A stretch of 26,430 bases of DNA from Oscillospiraceae bacterium (GTDB taxonomy: Bacteria; Bacillota; Clostridia; Oscillospirales; Oscillospiraceae). Under the pieces are notes generated by a model. It saw nothing but the letters and a program-made list of their open reading frames with translations, ran no database searches and was not told where the DNA came from. Of the stretch, positions 14,697 to 21,767 are shown piece by piece (the first letter of the stretch is position 1; each line of letters opens with the position of its first letter). Position numbers and translations under genes: made by a program. The DNA is taken from positions 1-26,430 of the forward strand of contig CACZSJ010000215.1 of the NCBI GenBank assembly GCA_902783825.1. The letters run 5' to 3'.

Positions 14697-15356
14697 TTAC
14701 TCTTTAGCTGCGATCAGATCAGAGCGCTTGTAAATGCTGTCAGGGGGAACAATCCCTCTCACGCTGGAAGTGGGGTAGATATTGGCATGACGGCACACAA
14801 TAGTACCCGGATTCAGGACGCTGTTGCAGCCGACTTCCACATGATCCCCCAAAATCGCGCCAAACTTTTTCCGACCGGTTTCGATCGCCTCACCCGGCTG
14901 CTTGACCACTACAAGGGTCTTGTCGCTCTTCACATTGGAGGTAATGGAACCGGCGCCCATATGCGCCTTGTAGCCCAGCACAGAGTCACCCACATAGTTG
15001 TAGTGCGGCGTCTGCACCCCGTCAAACAGGACCACGTTCTTCAGCTCGCAAGAGTTGCCTACAACCGCATTTTTCCCGACAATCGCGCTGCCGCGGATAA
15101 AGGCGCAGTGGCGAACCTCTGCCCCCTGATCAATGATGCACGGGGCTCCAATATACGCAGAGGGAAACACGGTAGCGTCCTTGGCGATCCAGACCCCCTC
15201 CGCCGGGTGGTCGAAGAGTTCCGGATCCAGGCTCTCCCCCAGTTGGAGAATGTAAGACTTGATTTCGTCCAGCACTTCCCAGGGATAGGTCTTTCCTTCA
15301 AAAAGGTCGGCGGCAATCGTCTTATCCAAATCCAATAATTCCGAAATGCGAATCAT
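14697..15356 (-). CDS. Left-handed beta-helix acyltransferase-like protein (GlmU C-terminal-like)
   Basis: The 219-residue protein has a helical N-terminus (1-45) and hexapeptide repeats of the left-handed parallel beta-helix from about 52 to 195 (GVWIAKDATVFPSAYIGAPC, IIDQGAEV, AIVGKNAVVGNSCEL, VGDSVLGYKAHMGAGSITSN). The helix resembles the acetyltransferase half of GlmU and relatives annotated as sugar-phosphate nucleotidyltransferase-like, including the GRKKFGAILGD loop. There is no nucleotidyltransferase domain. It starts 1 base after the glmM stop, so it probably acts on an amino-sugar phosphate from GlmM. N-acetylation of glucosamine-1-phosphate is a sensible but unproven guess. Confidence 0.85.
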   Translation of the reverse strand: MIRISELLDLDKTIAADLFEGKTYPWEVLDEIKSYILQLGESLDPELFDHPAEGVWIAKDATVFPSAYIGAPCIIDQGAEVRHCAFIRGSAIVGKNAVVGNSCELKNVVLFDGVQTPHYNYVGDSVLGYKAHMGAGSITSNVKSDKTLVVVKQPGEAIETGRKKFGAILGDHVEVGCNSVLNPGTIVCRHANIYPTSSVRGIVPPDSIYKRSDLIAAKE

Positions 15357-15357
15357 A

Positions 15358-16707
15358 TCACTTCACCTCAATCAGCTTTCCAGCCTGGCGCATGGCGTCG
15401 ATGATCTGGTCAACCTTCTCCTCGCACAGCTGCTCGCTGGTGGCCTCCACCATCACCCGCAGCAGAGGCTCCGTGCCACTCTTGCGCAGAACCACCCGTC
15501 CGTTCTCGCCCAGCGCCTTCTCCACGTCTGCAACCGCAGACTGAACCTGCTGGCAGTTGAGCGTTTCATCCTTGTCAGTTACCACTACGTTTTTCAGCTT
15601 CTGGGGATACATGGTCATCCCAGCCGCCAGCTCGCTCAGACTCATCTTGGTCTCGCAGATGGCCTCCATGACTTTGATGGCCGTCAACAGGCCGTCGCCC
15701 GTGTTGGCCAGTCGCCCAAATATAATATGCCCCGATTGTTCGCCGCCGATGATGTGGCCGTTCTGGCGCATATTTTCCGCCACATACTTGTCGCCCACCG
15801 CAGTCTTTTCGTAGCCGATGCCCAGCGCGTCCAAAGCCTTGTACAGACCCATGTTGGACATGATGGTGGTCACCACCTTGGAATCTCCAAGCATGCCCCG
15901 ATCCTGCATGTATTTGGCACAGACGTACAGAATATGGTCGCCGTTGATCACATTGCCGTGCTCATCCACCGCAAGGCAGCGATCCGCATCGCCATCGAAC
16001 GCGAAGCCCACGTCCAGCCCCTGCTCCCGCACCATCTTCTGGAGCTGTTCAATATGGGTCGAGCCACAGTCCACGTTGATGTTCAGACCGTCCGGGCGGT
16101 TGCTGATGACATAGGTGTCCGCGCCCAGTGCGTCAAACACGCTTTTGGCCATCATCCAGGTGCTGCCGTTGGCACAGTCCAAGCCTATTTTCCGTCCCTT
16201 GTAAGAGCGGGTTGCCAGGGAAATCAGATACCCAATATAGCGATTGCGGCCCGCCGCGTAGTCTACTGTGCAGCCAATATCGGCCCCCGTTGCATAGGGC
16301 AGCTCTTCTCCACTGTCCAGATAGGCCTCAATCCCATCCAGAACCGCTTCCTCCATTTTTTCTCCCTCTGCATTGATCAGCTTGATACCGTTGTCGCAGA
16401 AGGGATTATGGCTTGCCGAGATCATAATGCCGCAGTCGAAATCGTCTGCGCGCGCAATATAGGAAACGCTGGGGGTGCTGGTCACGTGCAACAGATACGC
16501 ATCCGCGCCGGAGGCGGTCAAGCCTGCGCACAGCGCGCTTTCAAACATGTAACTGGAGCGGCGGGTATCCTTCCCGATCACGACCTTCGCCTTATGATCT
16601 TTCCCGAAATACCAGCCCAAATAGCGACCGATACGAAAGGCATGGTCCACCGTCAGATCGCGATTGGCCTCGCCGCGGAACCCGTCCGTACCAAAGTATT
16701 TGCCCAT
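15358..16707 (-). CDS. glmM: Phosphoglucosamine mutase GlmM
   Basis: This enzyme interconverts glucosamine-6-phosphate and glucosamine-1-phosphate on the route to UDP-GlcNAc. From the ATG at 16707 the product has 449 residues. Four domains are expected: N-terminal GKYFGTDGFRG, the phosphoserine loop ISASHNP with Ser99, the Mg2+ loop FDGDADRC (about 240), the sugar-binding GGEQSGHI, and C-terminal RKSGTEPLLRVM. A TTG codon at 16713 would add two residues and lies closer to AGGAGG (5 versus 11 bases), so the exact start is uncertain. A NagB-like gene precedes and the beta-helix gene follows in one operon. Confidence 0.96.
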   Translation of the reverse strand: MGKYFGTDGFRGEANRDLTVDHAFRIGRYLGWYFGKDHKAKVVIGKDTRRSSYMFESALCAGLTASGADAYLLHVTSTPSVSYIARADDFDCGIMISASHNPFCDNGIKLINAEGEKMEEAVLDGIEAYLDSGEELPYATGADIGCTVDYAAGRNRYIGYLISLATRSYKGRKIGLDCANGSTWMMAKSVFDALGADTYVISNRPDGLNINVDCGSTHIEQLQKMVREQGLDVGFAFDGDADRCLAVDEHGNVINGDHILYVCAKYMQDRGMLGDSKVVTTIMSNMGLYKALDALGIGYEKTAVGDKYVAENMRQNGHIIGGEQSGHIIFGRLANTGDGLLTAIKVMEAICETKMSLSELAAGMTMYPQKLKNVVVTDKDETLNCQQVQSAVADVEKALGENGRVVLRKSGTEPLLRVMVEATSEQLCEEKVDQIIDAMRQAGKLIEVK

Positions 16708-16764
16708 TGTCAATGTTTCCTCCTCTGATTCATTGTATCGCAGCCGTACGGCCGCGTTATACCC

Positions 16765-17463
16765 TTATAGTTTTGCCGACGCTTCTTGATCCAGATAAAT
16801 CGTGACTCGAGACGGAATCTGCAAAAAAGCCGCCGGAACCGTGCTGTCGTTACGGCCATAAAGCATTTGAAAGACAGCCTCTGCTTTTTTCTCCCCGAAG
16901 GCCAAAAGCAGGATTTCCCTGGCCTCGGTCAAGGTCTTGATTCCCATGGTCAACCCGCATTCTGGCACCGCATCCTCGCTTCCAAAGACAGCCGCCTTTT
17001 GCCGTCTGGTGGCATTTGTCAGCTTTTGCCGATGGCACCGAGATGCAAAGGGCGTGGCCGGCTCGTTAAACCCGATATGCCCATTGATCCCCAGGCCCAG
17101 CACCGCCACATCGAGGCCGCCGGCCTCTACCAGCAGTTGGTCATAATCCTCAAGCGTCTCTTCCGTCAGAAAACAGCAGGCCTCCATGCGAAGATCGGTT
17201 TTCTCCACCAACTCAGTCCGCAGCATATAGGCGCAGCTGAGAGTTTCCGGAACCTCCGTGTATTCCGCCACAGAGAACAGGCGGCAATCCGCCAGACGCA
17301 GCATGCCCTTTTGATATCTCTCCACCAACTCTGCGAAAAACGGTCGCATCGTTTCTCCCGCAGCGAAGGCCAAGGTCGCATTCGGTTTTTCTGCGAGCAG
17401 TTTCACCAGCTGATCGGCAGCAGCCGCAACAGCTTGCTGTTTTTTCAGGACGATTGTTTTCAT
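16765..17463 (-). CDS. NagB-like sugar-phosphate isomerase/deaminase lacking the catalytic Asp
   Basis: The 232-residue member of the glucosamine-6-phosphate deaminase/6-phosphogluconolactonase fold has FAAGETMRPFF near the N-terminus and GLGINGHIGFNEP at 123-135. Asn127, His129 and Glu134 match the ring-opening residues of NagB. However, the NMDEYVG motif that carries the enolisation base in NagB reads FSVAEYTEV here, with Ala66 in place of Asp. The middle and C-terminus (TMGIKTLTEAREILLLAFGEKKAEAV) remain NagB-like. The ATG at 17463 follows GAGG; an upstream TTG at 17475 is less likely. It heads the operon with glmM and may be a divergent GlcN6P enzyme or sensor; the function is uncertain. 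Confidence 0.85.
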   Translation of the reverse strand: MKTIVLKKQQAVAAAADQLVKLLAEKPNATLAFAAGETMRPFFAELVERYQKGMLRLADCRLFSVAEYTEVPETLSCAYMLRTELVEKTDLRMEACCFLTEETLEDYDQLLVEAGGLDVAVLGLGINGHIGFNEPATPFASRCHRQKLTNATRRQKAAVFGSEDAVPECGLTMGIKTLTEAREILLLAFGEKKAEAVFQMLYGRNDSTVPAAFLQIPSRVTIYLDQEASAKL

Positions 17464-17531
17464 GCAAAGCCTCAATAAAAGCCCGGCAAGCGGGCAAACT
17501 ACCGGCAGAATACAAACAAAGAGGTACGCTC

Positions 17532-18212
17532 ATGGCTATCGTAATCTGCCGCACACTGATCGTCTATTTCGCGCTGCTGCTTACCATGCGTCTGCTGGGC
17601 AAGCGGCAGCTGGGAGAAATGGAGCTTTCTGAATTTGTACTGGGCGCGCTGATCGCCGACCTGGCGGCTCATCCCCTGCAGGACATGGGAATCCCGTTGA
17701 TCAACGGCCTTGTTCCCATCCTTACGCTTTTCTGCTGTGAAATCCTCATCGCCGGCGCCAGCATGAAAAGCCTCCGCTTGCGCATTGCTTTTTTCGGTAA
17801 GCCCAGCATGTTGATACTGCACGGACAAATTGTGCAGCAAGAGATGCACAAAAACCGTTTTACACTGGACGAGCTGATGCAGGAGCTACGCAGCCAGGGC
17901 TACACAGATATCAGCAAGATCGAATACGCGATTCTGGAAACTGACGGAAAGCTGAACATCATTCCACACCCTTCCGAGAGCCCGGTAACCGCAGCCCAGA
18001 TGGGGCTTACCGTGCAGGGCGGAAGCTATCCCACAATCCTCATCAGCGATGGACGGATACTGGAGGCGAACCTACAGTATGTAGGCTTGGACAAGTGCTG
18101 GCTCACGGATAGACTGCGGGAAAACGGAGCAGATACCGCTTCACAGGTCTTCCTGATGACAGTCAACGAGGCGGGAGAAATCTATTTTGCGAAAAAGGAG
18201 GCGCTGGCATGA
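17532..18212 (+). CDS. DUF421 (YetF family) membrane protein
   Basis: The 226-residue protein has three N-terminal membrane segments (about 2-20, 33-50, 55-75) followed by a cytoplasmic YetF-type domain. Landmarks are RLLGKRQLGEMELSEFVLGA (DUF421 signature, about 18-37), PSMLILHGQIVQQEMHKNRF and TLDELMQELRSQGYTDISK. AGAGG precedes the start at 17532; the frame is open further left, but that part overlaps the nagB start region and looks non-coding. DUF421 proteins are common in spore-forming Firmicutes; some B. subtilis relatives are sporulation-controlled, and the biochemical role is unknown. Its stop overlaps the next ATG by four bases. Confidence 0.92.
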   Translation: MAIVICRTLIVYFALLLTMRLLGKRQLGEMELSEFVLGALIADLAAHPLQDMGIPLINGLVPILTLFCCEILIAGASMKSLRLRIAFFGKPSMLILHGQIVQQEMHKNRFTLDELMQELRSQGYTDISKIEYAILETDGKLNIIPHPSESPVTAAQMGLTVQGGSYPTILISDGRILEANLQYVGLDKCWLTDRLRENGADTASQVFLMTVNEAGEIYFAKKEALA

Positions 18213-18589
18213 AACGGGAACTGATTGCCCTGATTCTCCTGGCGCTGCTGATTATCGGCGCTGCCATCAATCTCGCCTGTGTAGATCAACTCACCCACCT
18301 GGTGTGCCTGAACCTAAACCGCTCGGAAAAAGCCGCAGCATACGGCGATTTTGAAACTGCAAGGAAAAGCTACGAAATCGGCTTCTCTGTCTGGCAAAGC
18401 GCCAGACACTACACCAGCGTCTTTCTTCGCCATCCAGATGTAGACGCCGCCGCAGACGCCTTTTATGATCTGCAGCAGCTGCTCCTTCAGGAGGACAGCA
18501 ATGCCCTGCCGGCAGCGTATGCACGCCTACGGTATCACTTGGACGTGATCGACTATATGGAGCATCCGTCCATTGGCACCATCTTCTGA
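18209..18589 (+). CDS. DUF4363 family membrane-anchored protein
   Basis: A 126-residue protein with one N-terminal membrane anchor (about 5-24) and an extracytoplasmic helical domain of about 100 residues (SEKAAAYGDFETARKSYEIG; LQQLLLQEDSNALPAAYARL). The topology and helical pattern, with the gene right after DUF421 and overlapping it by four bases, match DUF4363. The pair recurs in Clostridia and probably forms a membrane complex (inference). Function is unknown. The gene converges on nrdR with only 4 bases between the stops and no terminator in the gap. Confidence 0.88.
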   Translation: MKRELIALILLALLIIGAAINLACVDQLTHLVCLNLNRSEKAAAYGDFETARKSYEIGFSVWQSARHYTSVFLRHPDVDAAADAFYDLQQLLLQEDSNALPAAYARLRYHLDVIDYMEHPSIGTIF

Positions 18590-18593
18590 CGCT

Positions 18594-19049
18594 TTACTTC
18601 TCTGTCAGCAGCTTGGACAGCTCCTCCATAAAGGTGTTGATATCCTTGAAGCTGCGGTACACAGAGGCAAAACGCACGTAGGCCACCTCGTCCACATCCT
18701 TCAGCCGAGACATGACCATTTCGCCAATGTCCACTGTGCTGATCTCACGCTCCAGATTGCTCTGCAGCTCCTGTTCGATATCATCGGCAATCTGTTCCAG
18801 GGTTTGCAGCGCCACCGGGCGCTTTTCACAGGCACGCACCATGCCGTTGATCAGCTTCACCTTATCGAAAGATTGACGGCTTCCGTCTCTCTTGACCACT
18901 ACCAAAGGCAAACGCTCAATGATTTCGTAGGTGGTAAAGCGTTTCTGACAGGCCAGACACTCTCTGCGGCGGCGAATGGTCGCCCCTTCCTCAGCGGGTC
19001 TGGAATCAATCACTTTGCTCTCGGAGTATCCGCAAAACGGGCACTTCAT
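18594..19049 (-). CDS. nrdR: Ribonucleotide reductase repressor NrdR
   Basis: This 151-residue regulator represses ribonucleotide reductase genes in response to ATP/dATP. It has an N-terminal Cys4 zinc ribbon (C3, C6, C31, C34) with the hallmark VIDSRPAEEGATIRRRREC, RFTTYE, then the ATP-cone domain (VVKRDGSRQSFDKVKL to about 140, DVDEVAYVRFASVYR). The length is typical. No nrd gene is in the window, so its targets lie elsewhere. An extended -10 promoter lies just upstream. Confidence 0.97.
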   Translation of the reverse strand: MKCPFCGYSESKVIDSRPAEEGATIRRRRECLACQKRFTTYEIIERLPLVVVKRDGSRQSFDKVKLINGMVRACEKRPVALQTLEQIADDIEQELQSNLEREISTVDIGEMVMSRLKDVDEVAYVRFASVYRSFKDINTFMEELSKLLTEK

Positions 19050-19091
19050 CTCTATCTAACCCCCATCTGATTCATATTGGCAATTCGATTA

Positions 19092-19100
19092 ATTATACCA
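19092..19100 (-). promoter_or_regulatory. Extended -10 promoter of nrdR
   Basis: On the minus strand TGGTATAAT occurs (plus 19092-19100): a perfect -10 with the TGn extension, 42 bases before the nrdR ATG. The -35 (TGGCAA at 17 bases) is poor, as is usual with extended -10 promoters. Confidence 0.68.
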
Positions 19101-19349
19101 CGCGATTATCCGGATTGCCATCTTTTTTTGTGTTTTTTTCGCTCAGAACGGACGGATTCTCACAACTTGTATGGATTTTACCGCTGGAAAGACTACTACA
19201 TCTAGTTTTTCCGGTCCATATACGCGTTCTAAAAGAGGCGGCTTTTCTGGATTTTGCCCGGCTCAAATCCGCTGCAAAGCGGCAGGCAGGAGCCTATTTT
19301 GACGAATACGTCAAAAACGCAACAGGAATCCTTTCAGATTTATCAATTA
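19101..19349. other. Gene-free interval upstream of the ABC importer
   Basis: No credible gene is seen between the nrdR promoter and the importer promoter. Notable items are a T-rich stretch at 19124-19140, a small hairpin CCGCT-GCAA-AGCGG (19269-19282), and a perfect inverted repeat TTTTGACG (19297-19304) / CGTCAAAA (19309-19316) with a four-base centre. The repeat ends 33 bases before the importer -35 box, a good position for an activator or repressor. The identity of any bound regulator is unknown. Confidence 0.5.
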
Positions 19350-19378
19350 TTGACATTCGAGCATTGCTGCGCTATAAT
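19350..19378 (+). promoter_or_regulatory. Consensus promoter of the ABC importer operon
   Basis: TTGACA at 19350-19355, exactly 17 bases, TATAAT at 19373-19378: a perfect sigma-A consensus. The leader is about 95 bases. It contains a short hairpin AGCCC/GGGCT (about 19399-19415) with T-rich sequence after it, and CGGC-TTTT-GCCG (19432-19443). The promoter is expected to be strong, so any control probably acts through a repressor or the leader. Confidence 0.9.
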
Positions 19379-19478
19379 TATTTCGGATTTGTAAACAGCC
19401 CTTTTATTGGGCTTTGTTCCTTTGTATTCACCGGCTTTTGCCGTTGAAAATACTTTTGTTTTTTATGGAGGAAGACCC

Positions 19479-20558
19479 ATGAAAAAGTTGCTTGCTTTGC
19501 TTCTGGCTGTCGTCATGGTCGTTGCTCTGGCTGCCTGTGGCAGCAGCGCGCCTGCCGCTCCGGCTGCAACGGAAGCCCCTGCTGCTGAGCAGGAACCGGC
19601 CGAGCCTGTCGAAAAATCCCCCGAGGATTATACCGGCACGCTGACCATCTACTCCCCGCATGACTCCGACCCCTTGAACGCCGGTGTGGCCGGTTTTGAG
19701 GCGCTTTACCCCAATGTAAAGGTTGAAGTCATTGCCGACGGCACCACCAACCTCATCCACAAGATTGAAGCCGAGTCGGCCAATCCCATTGCCGATGTGC
19801 TTTGGGGCGGCGGCGCGGACACCCTGGCTGCCTTCAAGGACTGCTTCCAGCCCTACGAGCCCAGCTGCATCGACATGATCGACCCCGCCCTGGTTGATGC
19901 AGAACACTACTGGATTGGCGAATCTCCTCTGCCTATGGTGTTCATTGCCAACACGGATAAGATCCCCGAGGATAAGATCCCCCAGACCTGGAAGGATCTG
20001 GCCGACTTCGATGCGGATACATACGGCAAGATCGCCATTGCCGATCCTCTCTCCTCCGGCTCCGCTTTCACGCAGCTGTGCACCATCCTCTTCCTGTATG
20101 GCGACGTTGCTGACGATTACGCTGCCGGCTGGGATATGGTCGCGCAGATTTTGCCCAAGCTGGAAGTCAAGAACTCTTCTTCTCTGGCGCACAAGGACAT
20201 CTACGCCGGTGAGAACGCAGTTGGCATCACGCTGGAGAAGGCCGCCATCAAGTACACCGAGGACAACATGAAAGTCGTCTTCCCCGCTGACGGCACCTCT
20301 GCTGTTCCCGACGGCGTGGCCATCGTGAAGAACTGCCCCAGTCAGGAACTGGCTGAGCTGTTTGTTGAGTACGTGCTGGGCTATGATTGCCAGGCGGCGC
20401 AGAACGCCGACTGGGGTCGTCGTCCCATCCGCAGCGATGTGGAGCCCAAGGGTCTGCTGCCGCTGGGCGATATCACCCTTATGGATTACAATTTCGACTA
20501 CGCTGCCAACAACAAGGAAGCCATCGGCGAACAGTGGCAGGATATGCTGGTTGGCTGA
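19479..20558 (+). CDS. ABC importer substrate-binding lipoprotein (FbpA/AfuA-like)
   Basis: The 359-residue lipoprotein has a signal sequence with lipobox LAAC and Cys20, then an Ala/Pro/Glu-rich spacer to about 50. A periplasmic-binding fold of the family 1/iron-type class follows. Landmarks are TLTIYSPHDSDPLNAGVAGF, PIADVLWGGGADTLAAF, and near the end DWGRRPIRSDV. The GGAGGAAG ribosome site is strong. The family is usually annotated as Fe3+-binding, but no adjacent Tyr-Tyr pair of the FbpA kind is found anywhere in the protein. AfuA-type relatives bind hexose phosphates, and the HAD phosphatase at the operon's end fits that better. The substrate is undetermined. Confidence 0.92.
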   Translation: MKKLLALLLAVVMVVALAACGSSAPAAPAATEAPAAEQEPAEPVEKSPEDYTGTLTIYSPHDSDPLNAGVAGFEALYPNVKVEVIADGTTNLIHKIEAESANPIADVLWGGGADTLAAFKDCFQPYEPSCIDMIDPALVDAEHYWIGESPLPMVFIANTDKIPEDKIPQTWKDLADFDADTYGKIAIADPLSSGSAFTQLCTILFLYGDVADDYAAGWDMVAQILPKLEVKNSSSLAHKDIYAGENAVGITLEKAAIKYTEDNMKVVFPADGTSAVPDGVAIVKNCPSQELAELFVEYVLGYDCQAAQNADWGRRPIRSDVEPKGLLPLGDITLMDYNFDYAANNKEAIGEQWQDMLVG

Positions 20559-20591
20559 TTCAGCCTCGGCATTTGAAGAGCAACTAACCCT

Positions 20592-20627
20592 CGCAAGGGG
20601 GGATCTACGGATTCCCCCTTGCGTTTT
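20592..20627 (+). terminator. Strong hairpin terminator/attenuator after the binding-protein gene
   Basis: CGCAAGGGGGGATC (20592-20605), tetraloop TACG, GATTCCCCCTTGCG (20610-20623), then TTTT. The 14-pair stem (one G-U) closes a C(UACG)G loop, a UNCG-type tetraloop of high stability. Placed 34 bases after the binding-protein stop, it should cut most transcripts and give the excess of binding protein over transporter common in such operons. Confidence 0.85.
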
Positions 20628-20636
20628 CCATATTTG

Positions 20637-20667
20637 AAAAAAGCAGACGCCAGCCGCCTGTTTTTTT
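20637..20667 (+). terminator. Second hairpin with T7 tract before the ATPase gene
   Basis: AAAAAAGCAG (20637-20646) can pair with CTGTTTTTTT (20658-20667) around an 11-base loop, one G-U included, ending in seven T. It is weaker than the first hairpin but has the better T-tract. Two termination signals in a row leave only 35 bases before the ATPase ATG, and no promoter is visible there. Confidence 0.6.
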
Positions 20668-20702
20668 CAGGGATAGAAAACACAACTCGGAAGGGGATCA
20701 CT

Positions 20703-21767
20703 ATGAGCAATGCAGTTATAATTAAAGATGCGGTAAAGAAGTATGGAGATTTCGTCGCGCTGAAGGGCGTTTCTCTCGACATCAAGGAGGGCGAATTCTT
20801 CACACTTCTTGGACCGTCTGGCTGCGGCAAGACCACCTTGCTGCGAATGATCGCCGGTTTTAATTCCATTGAGGGCGGAGAGTTTTATTTTGGCGATCGC
20901 CTCATCAATACCGTACCCGCTCACAAGCGGGACATCGGCATGGTGTTCCAGAACTACGCCATCTTCCCCCATCTGACCGTGGAGGAGAACGTCGCTTACG
21001 GTCTAAAAGCCCGCAAGGTTCCCAAAGCGGAGATTGAGCCGCGAGTGAGGGAGGCGCTGGAGCTGGTACAGATCGCGCATCTGGCCAAGCGCAAGCCCAA
21101 CGAGCTTTCCGGTGGCCAGCAGCAGCGCGTGGCCCTGGCCCGCGCCTTTGTGATCGAGCCCAGCGTCCTGCTGATGGACGAGCCGCTATCCAACCTGGAC
21201 GCCAAGCTGCGCGTTCAAATGCGCACCGTGATCAAAAAGCTGCAGCGCAAGCTGGGCATCACCACCATCTACGTCACCCACGACCAGGAGGAAGCCCTGG
21301 CTATTTCCGACCGAATCGCCGTTATGCGCGACGGCGTGATCATGCAGTGCGGAACCCCCACGGAAATTTACGCCAAGCCTGAAAACCCCTTTGTGGCCAG
21401 CTTCATCGGCGTCAGCAATTTCCTGGACTGCAACGTGGAAGCCGACGGAATTGTAGACGTGCAGGGGGAAATGCGGATACAGGTGCCGGTATCCCGGAAC
21501 TACGTGGGTCCTGCCAGGCTCTCCGCACGGCCGGAGCAATTGTTCTTCGCCGAATCCGGTATGTCTGGCGAGGTCCAGTTTTCTACCTTCTTAGGGGATT
21601 TCATTGAGTACGAAGTCAAGTTGGATGGCGGGCAGAGCCTGATTGTCAATGAGTACACCAAGGACACAACTGACGTTCATGAGCCGGGTGAAAAAGTACA
21701 TCTGAGCTTCGATCCCTCCCGCATTAGCGTCTATGAGGCGGAATCCGAGGAGGTCATCACATGTTAA
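20703..21767 (+). CDS. ABC importer ATP-binding protein (FbpC/PotA-type)
   Basis: The 354-residue protein of the carbohydrate/iron/polyamine importer ATPase class has Walker A GPSGCGKT (37-44), Q-loop Gln83 in VFQNYAIFPH, signature LSGGQQQ (135-141), Walker B VLLMDEP (155-161), D-loop NLD, and H-loop His193. A C-terminal TOBE-like regulatory domain follows from about 240 (VQGEMRIQVPVSRNYVGPAR, LSARPEQLFF). The start at 20703 has AAGGGG upstream. All catalytic residues are intact. It powers the permease encoded next; the stop overlaps the permease start by 7 bases. Confidence 0.95.
   Translation: MSNAVIIKDAVKKYGDFVALKGVSLDIKEGEFFTLLGPSGCGKTTLLRMIAGFNSIEGGEFYFGDRLINTVPAHKRDIGMVFQNYAIFPHLTVEENVAYGLKARKVPKAEIEPRVREALELVQIAHLAKRKPNELSGGQQQRVALARAFVIEPSVLLMDEPLSNLDAKLRVQMRTVIKKLQRKLGITTIYVTHDQEEALAISDRIAVMRDGVIMQCGTPTEIYAKPENPFVASFIGVSNFLDCNVEADGIVDVQGEMRIQVPVSRNYVGPARLSARPEQLFFAESGMSGEVQFSTFLGDFIEYEVKLDGGQSLIVNEYTKDTTDVHEPGEKVHLSFDPSRISVYEAESEEVITC

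Noticed and set aside
15346..16728. Plus-strand open frame of 460 codons opposite glmM
   Set aside because: GlmM is unmistakable on the other strand; the antisense frame is a by-product of its codon use.
19115..19447. Plus-strand ORF of 110 codons upstream of the importer
   Set aside because: It spans the perfect consensus promoter at 19350-19378, has no ribosome site and matches no family.
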